In this document: piece after piece, positions 32,588-37,899 of the stretch
How positions within the stretch are numbered: the first letter of the stretch is position 1
How the letters are laid out: every line of letters starts with the position of its first letter
From: Pseudomonadales bacterium
Lineage (GTDB): Bacteria; Pseudomonadota; Gammaproteobacteria; Pseudomonadales; Azotimanducaceae
DNA: 37,899 bases
Assembly (NCBI GenBank): GCA_029248675.1
Contig: JAQWIX010000084.1
Coordinates: 1 to 37,899, forward strand
Reading direction: 5' to 3'
Made by a program: the position numbers and the translations under genes
The notes under the pieces: generated by a model
The model's input: the letters and a program-made list of their open reading frames with translations, nothing else
The model's database searches: none
Told to the model about the DNA's origin: nothing

Positions 32588-35254
32588 TTGCGTTTAAAGA
32601 TCAACGTGCTGATGTGGTGTTTGGGAACGTTGTCGGTTGTCTCGCTGTCTGGATGCGCTAACTTCACGGCAGTTTCAAGCGCTGGGACGTCTGGCTCGGG
32701 ACAGACCCCGGCAGCTGCAGGAGAGCAGTCCGGTCAGTCGGCATCTCAGCAATCAGCGGAGGCGAGCGAGGCGAAAAACACCAAGGGTGCCAAGCAAGGG
32801 CCCGACGAACCGCCGCTGCCGAGTATTGCGTCCTTTACCGAAGACAGCACCCGTCACGCCGGCTTCTTCGATTTATACCAAGGGCGTCGCGATGGTGCGG
32901 TTTATCTGCGGGTACCACCAAGTCTGCTGGATACCGAGTTCGTCTATACCGCGACGGTGACGGATGGCGTGGTTGAAACGGGGTTGTTTCGGGGCCAGTA
33001 CCGTGACAAAAAAGTGCTACTCCTTAGGCGTCACTTTGACCGGGTAGAAGTTGTGCAGCCCAATACGAGGTTTTATTACGACCCAGACAGCCCCTTGAGT
33101 CGAGCGGCCGGAGCCAATGCGCCGGATGCGGTGCTCGCCGTGATGGATATTGTTGCCCACGACAGCGTCGACGAAGGCGGCGATGGCGCGGTGCTGGTGG
33201 ATTTCGGTTCGGTTTTGTTGAGCGAAGACTTGGTGCAAATTAAGCCGCCAAAGTCCCCTGAAAGTGGCTCTAAGAAGGCGCTAACTCTAGGCAAGTTCAG
33301 CGCAGAACGCTCCAAGGTGTCGCGGCTGGCAAGTTATCCAGAAAATGCGCTTGTTCGCTCAGACCTTGTTTACGAGGTGTCGGCGCCGTTGGTGACCGGC
33401 GGCGATGATGTGACGGATGCTCGGGCAATTACGGCCAGCGTTCAGCACAGCTTTATCAAAATGCCGGAAAACGATTATCAACCCAGGCGAGATGACTATC
33501 GGGTAGGTTTCTTCAGCGACCGCATTACGGATCTCACCAGTCGCGACCCTGCCCCCTACCGGGACGTGATAAACCGGTGGCTTCTGGTCAAAAAGAATCC
33601 AGATCAGGCGGTGTCGGATCCTGTGGAGCCGATCACATGGTGGCTGGAAAATACCACCCCCCTTGAGTTCCGTGCGCTGATCACTGAGGCCGCACTGAGC
33701 TGGAATACGGCTTTCGAGGCGGCGGGTTTTAGCAACGCCATTGTGGTCAAACAACAGCCCGACGATGCCCAGTGGGATGCCGGCGACATTCGCTACAACG
33801 TGCTGCGTTGGACCGCGTCTGCACGGCCGCCGTTTGGTGGCTATGGTCCGTCCTTCACCAACCCTCGTACGGGACAGATTCTCGGGGCGGACATCATGCT
33901 GGAGTTCGCCTTCTTGACCAATCGCCTGCGCGTCCAGGATTTGCTGCAGCCCGACGATGCATCACCGTACCTGGCTGGTGCCAAATATTGCTCCGCGGCT
34001 CAAGGCATGCAGGCGGATGCTATCTTCGCCCAGCAGGCCATGCTCAACGGTGCCAACCCACAGACCCAGCAGAAACTTTCAGAACAGCTAACTCGGGACA
34101 GCATTTACTTTCTGATTCTCCACGAAATTGGTCACACTCTGGGACTGACTCACAACATGCGGGCCAGCCAGCTGCAGCCTGATGTCTTCGATCTGGCGGC
34201 GGTGGAGGCTAAGGGGCTGTCAGCGTCGGTAATGGACTACGAGGCCGTCAATGTGGCCCCGGACGGCAAGACCCAAACCTGGTTCTATCAAAAGCGGCCG
34301 GGGCTTTACGACGAGTGGGCCCTGCAATTCGGTTACGGCCACTACACGGCAGAGGCCCTTAATACGCTGCTGCAACGCTCCACAGAACCTCAGCTCGCCT
34401 ACGGCAACGACGCCGACGATATGCGCCGCTCAACAAATGGCATTGACCCGGACATTAACATTTACGATTTAAGCAGCGACGCTATTGGCTACGCGCAAAT
34501 GCGCTTCGATCAATTGCGTTTGGTGCAGGCCCGACTCCCAGAGCAGTATCAAGGTGAGACATACCAAGGGTTGGTCAATGCCTTTGCCGCACTGATGAGC
34601 CAGTACCAGCGCTCGGGCCGGGTGGTGTCTCGTTATGTAGGCGGCATTCATTTGAATCGGCAGCCCGTCAATGATCAGCATGTTCCCTACAAACCCGTGC
34701 CGGCAGACCTACAGCGGCGAGCAATGTCGACCTTGAATGACTATCTATTTGCACCGGACGTACTGGCTGATGGGGAAGACCTGTTTGCGCGCTTGCAGCC
34801 CCAGCGGCGAGGTTTCGACTTCTACGGCAAAACCGAGGATCCAAAGATCCACAAAGCTCTGCTTCGCGCCCAGAAGAGTGTGCTGGATCATCTGCTCCAC
34901 CCCAATACCTTGCAGCGCCTGACTGACAGCCAAGTCTATGGTGGCCAGTTCACGACCTACGAAATGCTGCAAACCCTCACCGATGGGATTTTTGCCGCAG
35001 ACTTGGCCGGCGAGGTGAACAGTTACCGACAAAATCTTCAAACCGAGTACGTCCAGGCGTTGATTGCCGCCCTGACTAAAAATGAGATCAGCCACCCAGT
35101 TAAGGCGCTTGTATACGCCCAGGTAAAGGCTTTGGGCGATAAGTTATCTGCCAAGATGGTCGCCCCAAGATTTCGCGATTTCAGCGGAGTGACTCAAGCA
35201 CACACAGCATACTTAGATTTTGTTTTGCGTAAGGCGCTAACGATTCAAGATTAG
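32588..35254 (+). CDS. Met-zincin-type zinc metalloprotease lipoprotein
   Basis: This large (888 aa) predicted lipoprotein starts MRLKINVLMWCLGT and has the lipobox SLSGC with Cys23. A Ser/Gln/Gly-rich spacer to about residue 75 follows, then a domain of the DUF5117 type. The zinc site HEIGHTLGLTH is at residues 512-522, with the Met-turn SVMDY about 35 residues later, giving the metzincin pattern HExxHxxGxxH. The remaining C-terminal half resembles the DUF4953-type region. I chose TTG at 32588 with GGAG eight bases upstream; a GTG at 32501 would bury the signal peptide. Function and substrates are uncharacterised. Confidence 0.88.
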   Translation: MRLKINVLMWCLGTLSVVSLSGCANFTAVSSAGTSGSGQTPAAAGEQSGQSASQQSAEASEAKNTKGAKQGPDEPPLPSIASFTEDSTRHAGFFDLYQGRRDGAVYLRVPPSLLDTEFVYTATVTDGVVETGLFRGQYRDKKVLLLRRHFDRVEVVQPNTRFYYDPDSPLSRAAGANAPDAVLAVMDIVAHDSVDEGGDGAVLVDFGSVLLSEDLVQIKPPKSPESGSKKALTLGKFSAERSKVSRLASYPENALVRSDLVYEVSAPLVTGGDDVTDARAITASVQHSFIKMPENDYQPRRDDYRVGFFSDRITDLTSRDPAPYRDVINRWLLVKKNPDQAVSDPVEPITWWLENTTPLEFRALITEAALSWNTAFEAAGFSNAIVVKQQPDDAQWDAGDIRYNVLRWTASARPPFGGYGPSFTNPRTGQILGADIMLEFAFLTNRLRVQDLLQPDDASPYLAGAKYCSAAQGMQADAIFAQQAMLNGANPQTQQKLSEQLTRDSIYFLILHEIGHTLGLTHNMRASQLQPDVFDLAAVEAKGLSASVMDYEAVNVAPDGKTQTWFYQKRPGLYDEWALQFGYGHYTAEALNTLLQRSTEPQLAYGNDADDMRRSTNGIDPDINIYDLSSDAIGYAQMRFDQLRLVQARLPEQYQGETYQGLVNAFAALMSQYQRSGRVVSRYVGGIHLNRQPVNDQHVPYKPVPADLQRRAMSTLNDYLFAPDVLADGEDLFARLQPQRRGFDFYGKTEDPKIHKALLRAQKSVLDHLLHPNTLQRLTDSQVYGGQFTTYEMLQTLTDGIFAADLAGEVNSYRQNLQTEYVQALIAALTKNEISHPVKALVYAQVKALGDKLSAKMVAPRFRDFSGVTQAHTAYLDFVLRKALTIQD

Positions 35255-35285
35255 CGATGAATCACGTAACACGAGCAGACTGTGC

Positions 35286-35314
35286 TTGTGACCTGACAGA
35301 GGCCTGCGTAACAT
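35286..35314 (+). promoter_or_regulatory. probable sigma70 promoter of dapA-bamC
   Basis: TTGTGA (35286-35291) and TAACAT (35309-35314) are 17 bases apart, placing the start of transcription about 25 bases before the dapA ATG. The fit to consensus is moderate. Confidence 0.5.
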
Positions 35315-35345
35315 TTCGCCCTTAGTAAATAGGCAGGTCATTGAT

Positions 35346-36236
35346 ATGTTGACAGGGAGCATTGTCGCTCTGGTTACACCCATGCACGAAAGTGGCGAGG
35401 TGGCCTGGGATGCGCTGGATGAGCTGATCGAGTGGCATGTCAGCAGCGGCACCCACGGTATCGTGCCCATGGGTACCACCGGCGAGTCCGCCACACTGGA
35501 TACTGAAGAACATTTACAGGTCATCAAGCGCACTGTGGATCGGGTCAATGGCCGCATTCCGGTTATTGCCGGTACCGGCAGTAACGCCACTGCCGAAGCC
35601 ATACACCAGACACAGGAAGCAGAAGCCGCCGGTGCTGACGCCTGTTTGCTGGTTACGCCCTACTACAACCGACCAACCCAAGAGGGATTGTTTCGGCATT
35701 TTCAGGCCATTGCCGACGCAACATCTGTCCCCATCGTTTTATACAACGTGCCACCTCGCACAGGCTGTGACTTAGCACCAGCTACCGTTGGTCGATTAGC
35801 CTCGGTTGAGGGGGTTGTGGGAATTAAAGAAGCTTGCGGTGATGCAAATCGAGTCAGCGAAATTTTTCAGGCCATCGCGGGTCAGGGCAATGACAATTTT
35901 TTCGTCCTTTCCGGCGAAGATGCCCAGACGTTACAGATGATGGAACTGGGGGCGGTTGGCACGATTTCAGTGACCGCCAACGTATTGCCGGCTCAGATGT
36001 CGGCGTTCTGCGCCGCGCACTTGAATGGCGATAAAGAGCGAGCGGTGGCGCTGGATCAGCAGCTTCAGCCTGTTCACGAAATCGTCTTTGTCGAATCCAG
36101 CCCAACACCTGCCAAGTGGGCCTTGGCGGACATGGGCCGGATGCCGGGTGGTATTCGCTTACCCTTGATTCCGCTCAGCCCCGAGCATCATCAAGAAGTT
36201 CGTCAACGTATCCAGATCGCGGGAAGCAGCTCATGA
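35346..36236 (+). CDS. dapA: 4-hydroxy-tetrahydrodipicolinate synthase
   Basis: DapA (296 aa) condenses pyruvate with aspartate semialdehyde, the first step toward diaminopimelate and lysine. The Schiff-base lysine is Lys161 in VGIKEA, and Tyr133 in LYNVPPRTG is the catalytic tyrosine; both match E. coli numbering. GTTGESATL holds the Thr residues of the active site. Length is normal for the family. The stop overlaps the bamC ATG by four bases (ATGA), so BamC translation probably depends on DapA. Confidence 0.97.
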   Translation: MLTGSIVALVTPMHESGEVAWDALDELIEWHVSSGTHGIVPMGTTGESATLDTEEHLQVIKRTVDRVNGRIPVIAGTGSNATAEAIHQTQEAEAAGADACLLVTPYYNRPTQEGLFRHFQAIADATSVPIVLYNVPPRTGCDLAPATVGRLASVEGVVGIKEACGDANRVSEIFQAIAGQGNDNFFVLSGEDAQTLQMMELGAVGTISVTANVLPAQMSAFCAAHLNGDKERAVALDQQLQPVHEIVFVESSPTPAKWALADMGRMPGGIRLPLIPLSPEHHQEVRQRIQIAGSSS

Positions 36237-37360
36237 AAAAGATCGCCGTGATTTTGTCAGCGTTGAGCCTTGGTGCTTGCGGCATTTTATCGTCCATGCC
36301 ATTTATGGGCGGCTCGGATAAACCCGAAGAAACTTACGTGGATTTGCGTCCCCAACCACCACTGCAAGTACCCGAAGATATGCGCGCCATCGATTTAGAA
36401 CATGTGGTGCCAGATCTCGATACCAGTAACCTGCAAAATGCCTCCTTTTACCCAGAACGACCGCCCCTGCCCGATGCCCTTTATTCCGCCGACAACCGGG
36501 ATGAGGTGCGTATGCAGCGCCTAGGTGAGCGGAACTGGCTGGTGATTCCAGAACCGCCGACAACGGCATGGCCAAAGATGAAGCAGTTTTTTGCAGATAA
36601 TGGCGTGATATTGGTCGATGACCGTCCTGGCATAGGGCGCCTGAATACTGCTTGGTTGGAAACCTCCGATCGTCCAGCGCGAGATGTGGTTAGGACCCTC
36701 CTGAACACCGCGCGAGAAGAGGCTGGTTTGAGCACCGGTAAAGACCGTTTCCTGATCCGTGTCGAACAGGGCTTGCAGCCAGCATCCACAGAAGTGCATT
36801 TGCGCCATGATAACGACACCTTAGGCAACGACCTATCCGCGGATCTGGTTCGGGTACAAGAGGCGAGCTCTGACCTGCTAGCAGCGGAAAAAGCCTTGCT
36901 TCAGCAGATTGGCGCCTTCGTCGCGGCGAGGGTGTCCGAAAGCACGGTTTCAAAGGTTGCCCTGCAGATTGGCAGTCAGCCTAAGACAGAGCTGTTGCGA
37001 AACGACAATGGTATTCCTGAACTGAGTTTTTATCTGGATAAAGCCCGGGCAGTCGCTTCGGTGACACAGTCCTTAAACAACGCCGGTATCCTTATCGACG
37101 ACCAAGACAGCGACGCGGGACGATTCGATATCACCGTTCCAAGAGAAGTGCTGACTGGCGGGAAAGGCGGGATTCTTTGTCGCATAACATTTAGCTGTGG
37201 TAGCCGCAGCGAACGAGAGTACACCTTGCTGATGAGCGAGCCGGTGGCGACGGACAAGGGTCAGGCAATCAAGGTTTACGTCCTGCAAAACGGTCAACTG
37301 CTAGCAGATCCAGACCGAGCCCAAGAGTTATTGGTCGTCATTCGCGAGTTCGCTACCTAG
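36233..37360 (+). CDS. bamC: outer-membrane assembly lipoprotein BamC
   Basis: BamC (NlpB, 375 aa) is a lipoprotein of the Bam complex that inserts beta-barrel proteins. The signal peptide ends in the lipobox SLGAC, and Cys15 or so is acylated. An unstructured N-terminal stretch follows (PPLQVPEDM, matching the BamD-binding type). Two helix-grip domains, about 85-200 and 265-375, come next, the first starting near MQRLGERNWLVIPEPP. The ATG at 36233 overlaps the dapA stop; a longer frame reaching back to 36116 lies inside dapA. This pairing with dapA is widely conserved. Confidence 0.93.
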   Translation: MKKIAVILSALSLGACGILSSMPFMGGSDKPEETYVDLRPQPPLQVPEDMRAIDLEHVVPDLDTSNLQNASFYPERPPLPDALYSADNRDEVRMQRLGERNWLVIPEPPTTAWPKMKQFFADNGVILVDDRPGIGRLNTAWLETSDRPARDVVRTLLNTAREEAGLSTGKDRFLIRVEQGLQPASTEVHLRHDNDTLGNDLSADLVRVQEASSDLLAAEKALLQQIGAFVAARVSESTVSKVALQIGSQPKTELLRNDNGIPELSFYLDKARAVASVTQSLNNAGILIDDQDSDAGRFDITVPREVLTGGKGGILCRITFSCGSRSEREYTLLMSEPVATDKGQAIKVYVLQNGQLLADPDRAQELLVVIREFAT

Positions 37361-37394
37361 TGCGGACCCCAACAGGAACCCTACGGTAACCCCG

Positions 37395-37899
37395 GTGGCA
37401 GTAGCATCACTGGGTAGCGGAAGTCGCGGTAATGGCACCCTAGTGTCTATTGGCGGCGCCGTGTTTTTAGTCGATTGCGGCTTCAATTTAAAGCAAACAG
37501 AGCAGCGACTTGCCCGCCTCCAGCTAAGTCCCGGAGATTTGACCGCGATTTTGGTCAGCCACGAGCACAGTGATCACATTGCCGGTGTCACGGCCCTGTC
37601 GCATCGCTATGGCATTCCTGTTTACGCGTCCTACGGCACCCTAAAAAACGGTCCCAAGGATTTCAGTTGCCAAACCTTTGATGGCGACGTGCCCTTTGAT
37701 ATCGCCGGCGTAACGATTAATCCCGTGGTGGTACCCCACGATGCTCGGGAGCCTACCCAGTTTGTGCTTGAGCACAACCAGACAAAGGTTGGTGTGCTGT
37801 CGGACTTAGGTAGCGTAACCCAGCATGTAGTAGCTCAGTTTACAGGCTGCGATTATCTGCTGCTTGAAGCCAATCACGATCGAGCCATGTTGCAACGTG
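37395..37899 (+). CDS. metallo-beta-lactamase-fold hydrolase, partial at the 3' end
   Basis: The first 168 codons of a metallo-beta-lactamase-fold protein run to the window edge. The start LGSGSRGNGTLVS and VFLVDCGF, the metal-binding SHEHSDH near residue 57, and the VLSDLG and LLEANHD segments place it in the YycJ-like MBL group. A GTG at 37395 is the best start seen. AGGAA lies 16 bases upstream, which is long, so the exact start is uncertain. An MBL gene after bamC is the order in pseudomonads. The protein must continue beyond the window. Confidence 0.85.
   Translation, partial: MAVASLGSGSRGNGTLVSIGGAVFLVDCGFNLKQTEQRLARLQLSPGDLTAILVSHEHSDHIAGVTALSHRYGIPVYASYGTLKNGPKDFSCQTFDGDVPFDIAGVTINPVVVPHDAREPTQFVLEHNQTKVGVLSDLGSVTQHVVAQFTGCDYLLLEANHDRAMLQR

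Noticed and set aside
1-37899. CRISPR arrays, transposases, integrases, rRNA genes
   Set aside because: No spaced repeat array, DDE or tyrosine/serine recombinase protein, or rRNA sequence was seen in the window.

Overview
The window is 37.9 kb of chromosome from a free-living gammaproteobacterium, most likely a marine lineage near Pseudomonadales/Cellvibrionales. This rests on the housekeeping order (fmdB-aspS-yebC-ruvCAB-tolQRAB-pal-cpoB-queE-queC-tRNA-Lys, later nadA, bepA-tusA-perM, dapA-bamC-MBL), which as I recall it follows the Pseudomonas order closely, and on a CYP153 P450 plus acyl-CoA genes typical of marine alkane and lipid degraders. The taxonomic placement is inference; no rRNA gene is present.

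Left block (about 247-12076, + strand): a zinc-ribbon protein, aspartyl-tRNA synthetase, YebC, the RuvC/RuvA/RuvB Holliday-junction machinery, the complete Tol-Pal envelope system with CpoB, two queuosine-precursor enzymes (QueE, QueC), and tRNA-Lys(UUU) with its own promoter. The small thioesterase gene ybgC, usual between ruvB and tolQ, is missing.

Middle block (about 12132-28303, both strands): an accessory block lying between tRNA-Lys and nadA, where pseudomonads also carry variable DNA. It holds selO, a CYP153 alkane-type P450, an SDR, a GPH-type sugar/cation symporter, an atypical crotonase lacking both usual catalytic glutamates, a hicAB toxin-antitoxin pair, a DUF6580-like membrane protein, an MFS exporter, a D-aminoacylase-like amidohydrolase, an SDR plus two acyl-CoA dehydrogenases in one operon, another SDR and a short GshB-like ATP-grasp protein. 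Together these suggest oxidation and beta-oxidation-like breakdown of an unidentified hydrophobic substrate.

The most interesting signal is in this block. The hicAB pair lies on a unit of about 1.05 kb bounded by a 68-bp direct repeat. The repeat is exactly the 3' end, stop codon included, of the neighbouring DUF6580-like gene, and the two copies differ at only two positions, both synonymous. This looks like an insertion at a gene 3' end that restored the reading frame, yet no recombinase is visible. hicAB also has a well-placed operator-promoter and a hairpin at its stop codon that could be a terminator or a degenerate attC-like site.

Right block (about 28359-37899): nadA with a promoter and an overlapping palindrome, bepA divergent from tusA-like and perM, a large Met-zincin lipoprotein, dapA-bamC translationally coupled, and a metallo-beta-lactamase-fold gene cut by the window end. 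There is no rRNA, CRISPR array, transposase or integrase.
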